Shown: positions 1-8,413 of the stretch, in pieces | Layout of the letters: the number at the start of each line of letters is the position of its first letter | Position numbering within the stretch: the first letter of the stretch is position 1 | Assembly (NCBI GenBank): GCA_944320785.1 | Contig: CALUIR010000014.1 | Span: forward strand, 1 to 63,878 | DNA from: an uncultured Bacteroidaceae bacterium | Lineage (GTDB): Bacteria; Bacteroidota; Bacteroidia; Bacteroidales; Bacteroidaceae | Length of the DNA stretch: 63,878 bases | Direction of reading: 5' to 3' | Position numbers and translations under genes: made by a program | Notes under the pieces: model-generated | Database searches by the model: none | Seen by the model: the letters and a program-made list of their open reading frames with translations, nothing else | What the model was told of the DNA's origin: nothing

Positions 1-18
1 GCCTTTTGGCTTTTCTTT

Positions 19-94
19 TGGTGATCCGCTTGGGGCTCGAACCCAAGACCCCAACATTAAAAGTGTTGTGCTCTACCAGCTGAGCTAGCGAATC
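19..94 (-). tRNA. tRNA-Lys (anticodon TTT)
   Basis: On the minus strand a full cloverleaf can be folded. The 7-bp acceptor stem is GATTCGC/GCGGATC with one T-G wobble. The anticodon stem CAACA/TGTTG encloses loop CTTTTAA, so the anticodon is TTT (lysine). The T loop is TTCGAGC. A discriminator A is followed by an encoded CCA (positions 21-19), unlike the Met tRNA further on. The 3' flank towards position 1 contains an A/T-rich inverted repeat cut by the window edge, possibly its terminator. Confidence 0.95.
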
Positions 95-175
95 AAACCT
101 TATTGCTGTTAAGCGGGTGCAAAGTTACGCTTTTTTCATGAACTGCCAAACAAAATGCGGATATTTTTTGCAGCA

Positions 176-1306
176 TTATCCTTGCCGGTCGCCATTCTCC
201 TGATAATCAGCAGATGGAGGAGGCAGTTCATGTTCCCTTTCATTTTTTATGATATAGCGTTGGTAGTAGGACAACATCAATGTGGTCAACGGAAGGGCGA
301 TAATCATGCCGATGATTCCCATCAGGGTTCCCCAGACCGACAATGACAATAGGATGATGGCAGGGTTCAGCCCGGTGATTTTTCCCATGATGCGTGGGGT
401 GAGGATGGTGTCTTCTATGATTTGCACTACGATGAAGACAGCCGCCGCGCTTAGCAATATCACCCAGAAATTGTCGCCTGTGTCTGCTGCTTTCAGTAAG
501 GCGAGCAAGATGGTTGGCACGAAACCGATGACTTGCAGATAAGGAATCATGTTCAATGCCCCGATGAACAGTCCTAACCCGATGGCTAGCGGGAAATCGA
601 TAATCAGGAACCCGATGCTGAACAGGATGCCTACGCAGAGCGCGACAAGGGATTGGCCTCTGAAATATTTGTTCATGCCGGTCTGAACGTCCGAAGCCAG
701 ATTGGCCGCAAACGGGCGGTATTTTTGTGGGATTAGCCGTATCCATCCGTCAGCAATGGATTCATAGTCCAGCAGGATGAAAATGAGGTATAGCAGGATG
801 ATGAAAGAGGCCAGGATGCTGAACACGATGTTGACGGATTGTGCCAGCATGTTCCACAGTTTAGGCAGCGCGGCACGCAGGACTTTCATGATGTTTTCTT
901 CAGAGAAGGTATGGCTGATCCAGTTCATGTCGATGTTTTGCCGGATAAAGTCTGTCACGTATCCGGGGATTGCCGCAGAATGTGCGCCGTTGATGAAATA
1001 AGTGGTCAGCAGTTGTTTCAGCTTGGCCATTTCTTCTACCATGGGCGGCACGAGCAGAAACATTGCCCCGGTGATGATGCCGGCGATGACAATCAAGGTG
1101 CAAAAGATGGACAGGATACGGCTTTTCAGTTTGAGCCGGTATTGGAAGAATTTCACCAAAGGATATATCAGGTAAGCGACAAGCCATGCAATGAAGAAAG
1201 GCAGCAGCACGCCGCTTAACCGGTTTATCAACATGAGGATGCCGATGGCGATGGCTATTCCAAATACAGTGCGTATGAACCGGTCGAAAGTGATTTCTTT
1301 TCTCAT
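176..1306 (-). CDS. AI-2E family transporter (PF01594-like membrane protein)
   Basis: A 376-residue polytopic inner-membrane protein. It has two hydrophobic helices near the N terminus (about 12-50), a third near 64-88, and the family pattern of a polar middle region followed by a run of helices from about 160 to the C terminus. The C-terminal tail is short and charged. The family includes E. coli TqsA and PerM; substrates of most members are unknown and I infer none here. It starts 14 bases after the stop of tdk on the same strand, so the two are probably co-transcribed from the promoter before tdk. The family assignment is good; the signalling-molecule role implied by the name is not supported by the sequence. 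Confidence 0.85.
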   Translation of the reverse strand: MRKEITFDRFIRTVFGIAIAIGILMLINRLSGVLLPFFIAWLVAYLIYPLVKFFQYRLKLKSRILSIFCTLIVIAGIITGAMFLLVPPMVEEMAKLKQLLTTYFINGAHSAAIPGYVTDFIRQNIDMNWISHTFSEENIMKVLRAALPKLWNMLAQSVNIVFSILASFIILLYLIFILLDYESIADGWIRLIPQKYRPFAANLASDVQTGMNKYFRGQSLVALCVGILFSIGFLIIDFPLAIGLGLFIGALNMIPYLQVIGFVPTILLALLKAADTGDNFWVILLSAAAVFIVVQIIEDTILTPRIMGKITGLNPAIILLSLSVWGTLMGIIGMIIALPLTTLMLSYYQRYIIKNEREHELPPPSADYQENGDRQG

Positions 1307-1320
1307 GAGAGGGGGAGGAG

Positions 1321-1908
1321 TTAAGTGTTTTGTTTCGTCTTATTGTAACATTCCCGGCAGAGCGGTTCGTATTCATCCTTTTCGCCTAACAATACCCGTT
1401 TTTCGTTGGGGATGATTCGGTGTGAGATGTACGCCAGCTGCCCGCACTTCACACAGATGGCATGCACCTTTGTTACCTCATCGGCAATGGCGCAAAGAGC
1501 GGGAATCGGTCCAAATGGCACGCCTTTGTAGTCCATGTCGAGCCCTGCCACAATGACTCTTATGCCATTGTTTGCCAATTGGCTGCATACGTCTGTCAGT
1601 CCCTTGTCAAAGAATTGCGCTTCATCGATGCCCACCACGTCGGCTTCCGAACTGAACAGCAAGATGCTGGCAGAGGATTCTACCGGCGTTGAGGCGACGG
1701 ACGTGCTGTCGTGCGACACCACGTCTTCTTCCGAATAGCGTACATCGATGGCTGGTTTGAAGATTTCCACCCGTTGTTTGGCTATTTTCGCACGTTTCAG
1801 CCTTCGGATGAGTTCTTCTGTCTTTCCGGAAAACATGGAACCGCAGATGATTTCGATGCGTCCTTTCCGATGGGGTTCCTGCATTTGTTCTTCTGTAAAC
1901 AATGGCAT
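1321..1908 (-). CDS. tdk: thymidine kinase (type II)
   Basis: Phosphorylates thymidine to dTMP with ATP in the salvage pathway. The P-loop GSMFSGKT lies at residues 23-30, the catalytic glutamate in GIDEAQFF is E96, and the C-terminal zinc site is formed by CVKC and CREC pairs. The open frame can be extended upstream to a TTG at 1947, but a promoter (CAAAAATA on the plus strand, 1945-1952) overlaps that codon. The ATG at 1908 (MPLFTEEQ, 195 residues) also fits the usual start and length of Bacteroides enzymes. It is first in an operon with the AI-2E-type transporter. Confidence 0.95.
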   Translation of the reverse strand: MPLFTEEQMQEPHRKGRIEIICGSMFSGKTEELIRRLKRAKIAKQRVEIFKPAIDVRYSEEDVVSHDSTSVASTPVESSASILLFSSEADVVGIDEAQFFDKGLTDVCSQLANNGIRVIVAGLDMDYKGVPFGPIPALCAIADEVTKVHAICVKCGQLAYISHRIIPNEKRVLLGEKDEYEPLCRECYNKTKQNT

Positions 1909-1944
1909 TGGGCTTTCTGTTTTAGGATTCTGTTGTTTCTCTTG

Positions 1945-1952
1945 CAAAAATA
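1945..1952 (-). promoter_or_regulatory. Bacteroidota -7 element before tdk
   Basis: Minus-strand TATTTTTG matches TAnnTTTG. Transcription would start near 1937, about 30 bases before the ATG at 1908, which rules out the TTG at 1947 as the start codon. No clear -33 TTTG was found. Confidence 0.6.
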
Positions 1953-2088
1953 AGAATACTGGCCGATAAAATAGTGCTTTCTGCTTGGATTTGTCTGTTA
2001 TGCCATTAATTTCCTATGAATAATGCTCAAGAACTGTTAAATTGCCCTTGTCTTTAAAGCACAGACATTAATTATTCATACATTTGTA

Positions 2089-2096
2089 TGGCAATG
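2089..2096 (+). promoter_or_regulatory. Bacteroidota -7 element before rsmI
   Basis: TACATTTG matches TAnnTTTG. It lies 29 bases before the rsmI ATG, giving a leader of about 20-25 bases. No good -33 element is seen. Confidence 0.55.
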
Positions 2097-2125
2097 ACAA
2101 ACGAATTGTGTAAACGGGAAAAGCG

Positions 2126-2848
2126 ATGGGGCGGTTATATGTAGTTCCAACTCCGGTCGGCAATTTGGAGGATATGACTTTCAGGGCCATCCGTGTGTTG
2201 AAGGAAGCAGATTTGATTCTGGCGGAAGACACCCGTACTTCGAGTGTCCTGTTGAAACATTTTGAGATTAAGAATCCCATGCTTTCTTATCATAAGTTCA
2301 ATGAGCATCAGGTGGTGGAAAAGATGGTGGAGCGCATTCAAGGCGGGCAAATGGTCGCATTGGTGTCAGATGCCGGCACGCCGGCCATATCAGACCCCGG
2401 TTTCTTGCTGGTACGCGAATGTGTCAATGCGGGGATTGATGTGCAGTGTTTGCCGGGCGCCACGGCATTTGTGCCGGCATTGGTCGCTTCCGGCTTGCCA
2501 TGCGACAAGTTCTGTTTCGAAGGTTTCCTGCCGCAGAAGAAAGGACGTGTGACCCGTTTGAAGGCTTTGCAGGAAGAAACCCGCACGATGGTTTTTTATG
2601 AATCGCCTTTCCGTTTGGTCAAAGCGTTGGAACAATTTGCCGAGTATTTCGGCACAGGCCGCCAGGTTTCTGTATCACGCGAGTTGTCCAAGGTGCATGA
2701 GGAAACGGTTCGGGGAACGCTGGAAGAGGTGATTGCCCATTTCAGGCAGAAAGAGCCGAAAGGAGAAATCGTCATTGTGTTGGCGGGAAAGAGCCGGAAA
2801 GAAAAAACTGGCGAAGAAGACCGTGAGGAAACAATCAATTCATTATAA
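2126..2848 (+). CDS. rsmI: 16S rRNA (cytidine(1402)-2'-O)-methyltransferase
   Basis: SAM-dependent enzyme of the tetrapyrrole-methylase fold that 2'-O-methylates C1402 of 16S rRNA in the decoding centre. The N terminus LYVVPTPVGNLEDMT, the AEDTR motif near residue 34, and SDAGTPAISDPG near residues 90-101 are all signatures of the family. At 240 residues it is full length apart from the longer C-terminal tail of some homologues. The gene is followed after 14 bases by the Cbp1-like lipoprotein gene. Confidence 0.95.
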   Translation: MGRLYVVPTPVGNLEDMTFRAIRVLKEADLILAEDTRTSSVLLKHFEIKNPMLSYHKFNEHQVVEKMVERIQGGQMVALVSDAGTPAISDPGFLLVRECVNAGIDVQCLPGATAFVPALVASGLPCDKFCFEGFLPQKKGRVTRLKALQEETRTMVFYESPFRLVKALEQFAEYFGTGRQVSVSRELSKVHEETVRGTLEEVIAHFRQKEPKGEIVIVLAGKSRKEKTGEEDREETINSL

Positions 2849-2862
2849 AAAAACAGAGTAGC

Positions 2863-3723
2863 ATGAAAAAATTGGCATTTTTATCTTTATGTGGAGCGGC
2901 GTTCCTGTTGGCTTCATGTGATTTTGGCGGAGCGGAAAGAGACCGCCTGAAAGCGCAGAATGATTCTTTGAGCATGGCATTGGATCAACGGAATGCAGAG
3001 TTGGACGAGATTATGGGTACTTTCAATGAAATACAGGAAGGGTTCCGCCAGATTAATGAAGCTGAAAACCGGGTGGACTTGCAGCGTAGCACGGATGAAA
3101 ACTCTGCTTCGGTAAAGGAGAAAATCGTGTCTGACATTCATTTCATTGCCAAGACCATGGAAGAGAACAGGACTCAGATTGCGAAACTCCAGCAGCAGTT
3201 GAAGAACAGTTCTGCCAATTCGGCCCAATTGCGGAAAGCCATCGAGGGCTTGAAGAAGGAATTGGAGGAAAAGGAACGGCAGATTCAGGAATTGCGTGCT
3301 GAACTGGAGGCAAAGAACGTGCGTATCCGGGAATTGGATGAAGCGGTGAGCGGTTTGAATACGAATGTGGAAATGCTCACGGCGGAGAATGAGGCGAAGG
3401 CCAAGGCCATGGCCGAGCAAGAAAAGGCCATCAACACGGCATGGTTCGTGTTCGGCACGAAAAACGAACTGAAAGCGCAGAAGATTTTAGAGAAAGGCGA
3501 TGTGTTGAGGAGTTCAGACTTCAACAAGAACTATTTCACGGAAGTGGATATCCGCCAGATGAAGGAACTGAAATTGTATTCGAAACGTGCCGATTTGCTG
3601 ACGACCCATCCGGCCGGCTCTTATGCATTGGTGAAAGACGAAAAGGGGCAGTTGACGTTGGTCATCAACAACCCGGACGAATTCTGGAGCGTGTCCAAGT
3701 ATTTGGTTATCCAAGTCCGTTAA
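2863..3723 (+). CDS. coiled-coil lipoprotein, Cbp1-family (collagen-binding adhesin)-like
   Basis: A 286-residue predicted lipoprotein with signal peptide and lipobox LLASC (Cys19). The next roughly 170 residues are rich in E, K, Q and L with long heptad runs (about 25-190), a clear coiled coil. A C-terminal globular part begins near residue 193 (INTAWFVFGTKNELK) and ends in a beta-rich segment. This layout and the INT-fVfGTK..L segment resemble Bacteroidales proteins annotated as Cbp1-family collagen-binding glycoprotein adhesins. The family assignment is from memory; collagen binding here is inference only. A terminator follows directly. Confidence 0.65.
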   Translation: MKKLAFLSLCGAAFLLASCDFGGAERDRLKAQNDSLSMALDQRNAELDEIMGTFNEIQEGFRQINEAENRVDLQRSTDENSASVKEKIVSDIHFIAKTMEENRTQIAKLQQQLKNSSANSAQLRKAIEGLKKELEEKERQIQELRAELEAKNVRIRELDEAVSGLNTNVEMLTAENEAKAKAMAEQEKAINTAWFVFGTKNELKAQKILEKGDVLRSSDFNKNYFTEVDIRQMKELKLYSKRADLLTTHPAGSYALVKDEKGQLTLVINNPDEFWSVSKYLVIQVR

Positions 3724-3751
3724 GGTTTGGCGTAGTTTATAAGGTTAATGC

Positions 3752-3783
3752 AAGGGGGGCATCCATGCGTGTCCCCCTTTTTT
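3752..3783 (+). terminator. rho-independent terminator after the Cbp1-like gene
   Basis: Stem AAGGGGG/CCCCCTT with a loop of about 14 bases, followed by six T. It closes the rsmI-lipoprotein unit 12 bases before the next start codon, so the HAD gene either starts from weak read-through or has a promoter I cannot see. Confidence 0.75.
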
Positions 3784-3795
3784 GAAGGCGTTTGA

Positions 3796-4488
3796 ATGTA
3801 CAAGAGCTTGTTTATAGATTTGGACGACACGCTTTGGGATTTCTCCGGGAATGCCGAAGAAACCTTTCGTGAGGTGTATGCGTTATATGCTTTCCAGCGT
3901 TATTTTGATTCGTTCGAGCAGTTTTATGCATTATACACGCGGTACAATGCAGAACTGTGGAAAGCGTATGCTGCCGGTGAGATTACCAAAGACGATTTGA
4001 ACCGCCGCCGTTTCGCTTATCCGTTGCTTTGTGCCGGGGTAGATGATGCGCGGCTTTTCAAGGATTATTCGGACAAGTTCTTTTCCATAATTCCTTTTAA
4101 GAGCCGCTTGAAGCCCTATGCCCGCGAGGCGTTGGAATATCTTTCTTCCCGTTTCCGCCTGTATGTCTTGTCGAATGGCTTTCGCGAGTTGCAGGAACAG
4201 AAGATGCGTTCGTCCGGCATCCTTCATTATTTTGAGAAAGTGATATTGTCTGAAGACATCGGTGTCCACAAACCTTGTCCGGCCTTGTTTCATTTTGCCT
4301 TGTCGGTGGCGCAGACCGATGTGAAGGATGCTTTGATGGTGGGCGATAGTTGGGAGGCCGACATTGAAGGCGCCCATGGCGTGGGCATGCGCCAGCTTTT
4401 CTACAATGTGCAGGGCAAGCAGGATTTGCCGTTCCGTCCCACTTATATGATAAATGACTGGAGGGAAATCCAAGGTTTGGATATATGA
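3796..4488 (+). CDS. HAD-family hydrolase, YjjG-like (noncanonical pyrimidine nucleotidase family)
   Basis: Haloacid-dehalogenase fold phosphatase of 230 residues. Motif I is FIDLDDTLWDF at residues 5-15, with nucleophile Asp8 and acid Asp10. Motif II is VLSNGF around 129, and motif IV is MVGDSWEADIEGA around 177-189. The alpha-helical cap lies between motifs I and II. The DDTLWDF start and overall length match YjjG/YfnB-type house-cleaning 5'-nucleotidases. Substrate is inferred from family only. It is followed by a hairpin that also serves the opposing tRNA-Met. Confidence 0.85.
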   Translation: MYKSLFIDLDDTLWDFSGNAEETFREVYALYAFQRYFDSFEQFYALYTRYNAELWKAYAAGEITKDDLNRRRFAYPLLCAGVDDARLFKDYSDKFFSIIPFKSRLKPYAREALEYLSSRFRLYVLSNGFRELQEQKMRSSGILHYFEKVILSEDIGVHKPCPALFHFALSVAQTDVKDALMVGDSWEADIEGAHGVGMRQLFYNVQGKQDLPFRPTYMINDWREIQGLDI

Positions 4489-4491
4489 AAA

Positions 4492-4521
4492 AAGCATTCA
4501 ATGACAGGGCATTGAATGCTT
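4492..4521 (-). terminator. terminator of tRNA-Met (also usable by the HAD gene)
   Basis: A 12-bp perfect stem AAGCATTCAATG/CATTGAATGCTT with a 6-base loop. Read on the minus strand it is followed by TTTTTTC, so it terminates the tRNA-Met transcript. On the plus strand it lies directly after the HAD stop codon, with a poorer T-tail. Confidence 0.8.
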
Positions 4522-4531
4522 CCTTGTTTCG

Positions 4532-4605
4532 TAGCGCGACCCAGGATTGAACTGGGGACCTCATGATTATGAATCATGCGCTCTAACCAGCTGAGCTATC
4601 GCGCC
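4532..4605 (-). tRNA. tRNA-Met (anticodon CAT, probably elongator)
   Basis: Minus-strand cloverleaf. The acceptor GGCGCGA pairs with TCGCGCT (position 1-72 is a G-U pair). The anticodon stem CATGA/TCATG has loop TTCATAA, so the anticodon is CAT. The T stem is CCCAG/CTGGG with loop TTCAATC. The paired 1-72 position argues against an initiator. A lysidine-modified Ile tRNA cannot be fully excluded. CCA is not encoded. Confidence 0.9.
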
Positions 4606-4772
4606 AACGTCTTTTTCGTTTGCGGGTGCAAAGGTAAGGCATTCTTTTTGTTCTTGCAACAAAAAATAATGGAAAAATCGGAAAGATTGAAAAAAACTTC
4701 ATATCCATGGGCGCGGTTCAGAAAAAAGTCTCTATCTTGCCGCCTGTAAAAATGTATATGGCGTGTTATCCT

Positions 4773-5159
4773 ATGAAGAAAGAAAAGATACACATGGAAT
4801 ATCCCTTGAGTGCTACTTCCAAAGCCATAATATGGGGCGCCATCAGCGCTCCTTCCGGATTGGAGAATTGGTTTGCGGATAAGGTGAAGGCCGATGACAA
4901 GGTATTTAGTTTCACATGGGGGAAGACGGAACACCGGGATGCGGAGGTCGTGAATTACCGCGCTTATTCCTTCATCCGTTTCCATTGGATGGATGATGAG
5001 GACCCGAAGACTTATTTTGAAATCAAGATGTGCCAGAATGAGTTGACGGAAGATTATTCCCTTGAGGTCACGGACTTCGCCTTGCCTGAGGAAGTGGAGG
5101 ATCAAAAGGGGCTCTGGGATTCGCAAATAGAAACATTGCGCCGCACTTGCGGGATGTAG
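4773..5159 (+). CDS. START-like domain protein (SRPBCC fold)
   Basis: A 128-residue soluble protein starting MKKEKIHMEY. The pattern KAIIWGAISAPSGLENWFADKV followed by alternating strands and a C-terminal helix (LWDSQIETLRRTCG) is that of the small START-like proteins found throughout Bacteroidales, related to AHSA1/SRPBCC proteins. Function is unknown; a hydrophobic-ligand pocket is inferred from the fold. The frame is open 22 codons further upstream, but that extension looks non-coding. The ATG at 4773 gives the family's usual start. Confidence 0.8.
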   Translation: MKKEKIHMEYPLSATSKAIIWGAISAPSGLENWFADKVKADDKVFSFTWGKTEHRDAEVVNYRAYSFIRFHWMDDEDPKTYFEIKMCQNELTEDYSLEVTDFALPEEVEDQKGLWDSQIETLRRTCGM

Positions 5160-5219
5160 CCTTGCTGTGTAATAACATAAAAATGATGAAAGCATAGGCG
5201 ACTTGTCTGTGTTTTATGT

Positions 5220-5227
5220 TACTTTTG
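5220..5227 (+). promoter_or_regulatory. Bacteroidota -7 element before the LptF/G permease
   Basis: TACTTTTG matches TAnnTTTG, with a predicted transcript start near 5233, only some 8 bases before the ATG at 5241. A 9-bp inverted repeat (AACATAAAA at 5174-5182 and TTTTATGTT at 5212-5220) ends inside the element and could be either the terminator of the previous gene or an operator. Confidence 0.55.
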
Positions 5228-5240
5228 CGCCTGTAAGTTC

Positions 5241-7136
5241 ATGCGTATGTTGGGAATAAGGAAATTAGACACATTTATTTTCAAGAGTTTTGCATTGCTT
5301 TTTGCAGGGACTTTCTTTATCTGCCTGTTCATTTTCATGATGCAGTTCCTTTGGAGATATGTGGATGATTTGGTAGGCAAGGGATTGGAGATGACCTTGA
5401 TGGCGCAATTCTTCTTTTATTCGGCTTTGACGTTGGTTCCTCTTTCCTTGCCGTTGGCCATTTTGTTGGCTTCCCTCATCACTTTCGGCAATTTCGGCGA
5501 GCGTTACGAATTGTTGGCCATGAAGGCGGCCGGGGTGTCGCTGTTCCGCATCATGCGCCCGCTCATTTTGTTTGCCGTGTTTCTGGCTTGCGTTTCTTTT
5601 TATTTCCAAAATGTGATTGCCCCGAAAGCGCAAACCAAGTTGTGGACCTTGCTGGTGTCGATGCGCCAGAAGTCGCCGGAAGTGGATATCCCCGAAGGCG
5701 TGTTTTACGATGAGATACCGGACTACAACCTGTATGTCAAGAGCAAGGACCGCAAGACCGGCATGTTGTACAACCTCATGATTTATAATTTCTCCGATGG
5801 CTTTGAGAATGCCCACATCATCGTGGCTGATTCCGGCTCGTTGGAGATGACGGCCGACAAGGAACATCTTTACCTTCATTTGTACAGCGGCGAGCAGTTC
5901 GAGAACTTGAAGTCGCAGACCGCTTCGTCGCAGAATGTGCCTTACCGGCGGGAAACCTTCCGTGAGAAGCATTCCATCATTGCGTTCGACGCCAATTTCA
6001 ACATGGTGGACGCCGGCTTCATGAGCGATCAGTCGATAAGCAAGGACATGCGCCAGTTGCGTGCGTCCATTGATTCGATGACGGTGAGTGGCGACAGTGT
6101 GGGGCGCAGTTACTTCAAGGCTGCGCAGGCCGGCTATGAAAGGCAGCTCACCAAAGCCGATTCGTTGAAGCTGGCTGCCCATCCGGCGCCTCGTTTCAGT
6201 GTGGACAGCCTGTTTGCCGCACAGACGTTGCTCAAGAAGAAAGACATCTTGAAGGCGGCTTTGCGACAGGCGGAGAATGCCGGCAACGACTGGGAATACA
6301 AGAGCTTTTCGCTGACGGAGAACGACAAGCGTATCCGCAAGCATTGGACGGAATGGTATAAGAAAATCACCGTGTCGCTGGGTTGCGTCATCTTCTTCTT
6401 CATCGGCGCCCCGTTGGGCGCCATCATCAAGAAAGGCGGGTTAGGGATGCCGGTGGTGGTTTCCGTGTTGATATTCATTGTCTATTATATTATTGACAAT
6501 ACGGGTTACAAGATGGCCCGCGACGGCAACTGGGAAATTTGGCAGGGCATGTGGATTAGCACCATTGTGTTGACGCCGGTCGGGGCGTTCATCACCTATA
6601 AGTCCAACAAGGATTCCGTGGTGTTCAACGCCGACACCTACATAGAATGGCTCAAGCGCTTGGCGGGCATCCGCGCCACCCGCCATATCGTGAAGAAGGA
6701 GGTCATCATTGAGGATATTGACTTCCCGCGTGTGGAACAGGCGCTTCAGGCGTTGTCGGAGGCTTGCTTGGCTTATCTCAGGGCGCACAGGCTGTCGGCT
6801 ATGCCTCATTATGTGCGCCTTTGGCAGAAGTCCGGCCATGACGGCGAAGTGGCTTCCATCAGCGATGCGCTGGAACAATTGGTGGAAACCTTGTCGAACA
6901 GCACGGATGCCGTCATCCTGAACAAATTGAATGCCTACCCCATCCTGTCGGCCACGGCCCATCAAAGCCCGTTCCGTGCGGGATGGCTCAATGCATTGGC
7001 AGGCATCTTCCTGCCGTTGGGGGGCGTTCTTTACGTGCGTATCTGGATTTTCCGGCTCCGTTTGGAGAAAGATTTGCGGCAGGTGGCGGAAACCAGTAGG
7101 GAAATATTGGATAGGATTCAAACCATAAACAGATAA
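5241..7136 (+). CDS. LptF/LptG (YjgP/YjgQ) family permease
   Basis: Inner-membrane component of the lipopolysaccharide export ABC transporter family (PF03739). Three helices are visible in the first 125 residues (about 16-38, 56-78, 97-120), followed by a periplasmic beta-jellyroll region (about 130-370), then helices near 383-400, 410-428 and 440-458. Beyond the family core is a cytoplasmic-looking extension of about 170 residues ending with one more hydrophobic segment near 580-600. Proteobacterial LptF and LptG are about 360 residues; Bacteroidales versions are longer. A second ATG at 5247 is an equally good start. ribBA follows after 4 bases, suggesting co-transcription. Confidence 0.88.
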   Translation: MRMLGIRKLDTFIFKSFALLFAGTFFICLFIFMMQFLWRYVDDLVGKGLEMTLMAQFFFYSALTLVPLSLPLAILLASLITFGNFGERYELLAMKAAGVSLFRIMRPLILFAVFLACVSFYFQNVIAPKAQTKLWTLLVSMRQKSPEVDIPEGVFYDEIPDYNLYVKSKDRKTGMLYNLMIYNFSDGFENAHIIVADSGSLEMTADKEHLYLHLYSGEQFENLKSQTASSQNVPYRRETFREKHSIIAFDANFNMVDAGFMSDQSISKDMRQLRASIDSMTVSGDSVGRSYFKAAQAGYERQLTKADSLKLAAHPAPRFSVDSLFAAQTLLKKKDILKAALRQAENAGNDWEYKSFSLTENDKRIRKHWTEWYKKITVSLGCVIFFFIGAPLGAIIKKGGLGMPVVVSVLIFIVYYIIDNTGYKMARDGNWEIWQGMWISTIVLTPVGAFITYKSNKDSVVFNADTYIEWLKRLAGIRATRHIVKKEVIIEDIDFPRVEQALQALSEACLAYLRAHRLSAMPHYVRLWQKSGHDGEVASISDALEQLVETLSNSTDAVILNKLNAYPILSATAHQSPFRAGWLNALAGIFLPLGGVLYVRIWIFRLRLEKDLRQVAETSREILDRIQTINR

Positions 7137-7140
7137 AGAG

Positions 7141-8355
7141 ATGGATAAGATAAAATTGGATGCGATAGAAGATGCGATTGCGGATTTCCGCGAGGGCAAG
7201 TTTGTGATTGTCGTGGATGATGAAGACCGCGAGAACGAGGGCGACCTAATCATCGCGGCAGAGAAGGTGACCCCTGAGAAAATCAATTTCATGCTGAAGC
7301 ATGCGCGGGGCGTGCTGTGCGCTCCTATCACCATGGCGCGTTGCCAGGAACTGGATCTTCCGCACCAGGTTGCAGACAACACATCGGTGCTGGGTACACC
7401 TTTCACGGTGACCATCGACAAGTTGGAGGGATGCACCACGGGTGTCTCGGCGGCCGACCGCGCGGCTACCATCCGTGCCTTGGCCGACCCCGCATCCACG
7501 CCGGCCACTTTCGGGCGGCCCGGCCACATCAACCCGTTGTATGCGCAAGAGAAAGGCGTGCTTCGCCGGGCGGGGCACACGGAAGCCACGGTCGATATGG
7601 CGCGTTTGGCCGGGCTTTACCCGGCGGGCGCGTTGATGGAAATCATGACCGACGACGGCGGCATGGCACGTTTGCCCGAACTTCGCGCGATGGCGGACCG
7701 CCATGGCTTCAGGCTCATCTCCATTGCCGACTTGATTGCTTACCGCCTGAAGCAGGAATCCATCGTGGAGAAAGGCGTGGAGGTGGACATGCCGACGGAG
7801 TACGGCCATTTCCGCCTGATACCTTTCCGCCAGAAAAGCAACGGGCTGGAGCATGTGGCCTTGATAAAAGGGACGTTTGCCGAGGATGAACCTGTGCTGG
7901 TGCGCGTGCATTCGTCGTGCATGACGGGCGACATCTTCGCGTCGAAGCGGTGCGATTGCGGCGAACAGCTGCACAAGGCCCTCCAGATGATTGACAAGGA
8001 GGGGAAAGGCGTGGTGGTCTATCTCAACCAGGAAGGCCGTGGCATCGGCCTGATGGAGAAGATGAAAGCCTACAAGTTACAGGAAAACGGCATGGACACC
8101 GTGGACGCGAACATCTGCTTGGGCCATAAAGCCGATGAACGCGACTATGGCGTGGGGGCGCAAATCTTGCGGGAAATCGGCGTGCATAAGATGCGCCTGC
8201 TCACCAACAACCCGGTGAAGCGGGTCGGACTGGAGGCATACGGCCTGGAGATTGTGGAGAATGTGCCGGTCGAAGTGACCCCTAACGAATACAACGAGCG
8301 CTATCTGCGCACCAAAAAGGAGCGCATGGGGCATACGTTGCATTTCGCGAAATGA
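7141..8355 (+). CDS. ribBA: bifunctional 3,4-dihydroxy-2-butanone-4-phosphate synthase / GTP cyclohydrolase II
   Basis: Carries both entry reactions of riboflavin synthesis: ribulose-5-phosphate to DHBP, and GTP to the diaminopyrimidine precursor. The N-terminal RibB half (about 1-200) has the acidic loop [12 protein letters not shown] at 26-37. The C-terminal RibA half (about 208-400) has the zinc cysteines Cys260, Cys271 and Cys273 ([17 protein letters not shown]) and the NQEGRGIG motif. Length 404 is normal for the fusion. It sits in a row with the LptF/G gene and aspC; no FMN riboswitch is visible ahead of it. Confidence 0.97.
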   Translation: MDKIKLDAIEDAIADFREGKFVIVVDDEDRENEGDLIIAAEKVTPEKINFMLKHARGVLCAPITMARCQELDLPHQVADNTSVLGTPFTVTIDKLEGCTTGVSAADRAATIRALADPASTPATFGRPGHINPLYAQEKGVLRRAGHTEATVDMARLAGLYPAGALMEIMTDDGGMARLPELRAMADRHGFRLISIADLIAYRLKQESIVEKGVEVDMPTEYGHFRLIPFRQKSNGLEHVALIKGTFAEDEPVLVRVHSSCMTGDIFASKRCDCGEQLHKALQMIDKEGKGVVVYLNQEGRGIGLMEKMKAYKLQENGMDTVDANICLGHKADERDYGVGAQILREIGVHKMRLLTNNPVKRVGLEAYGLEIVENVPVEVTPNEYNERYLRTKKERMGHTLHFAK

Positions 8356-8413
8356 CTTGCCGCATGAGGGCGGGTGTTTTTCCTAGTAGAATCCATTTTA
8401 ATACCATAAAGAA

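Noticed and set aside
5265-6344. 359-codon minus-strand open frame
   Set aside because: Antisense shadow of the LptF/G permease; no motif and no ribosome site.
7141-7200. FMN riboswitch before ribBA
   Set aside because: Only 4 bases separate ribBA from the upstream permease gene, so there is no room for one.
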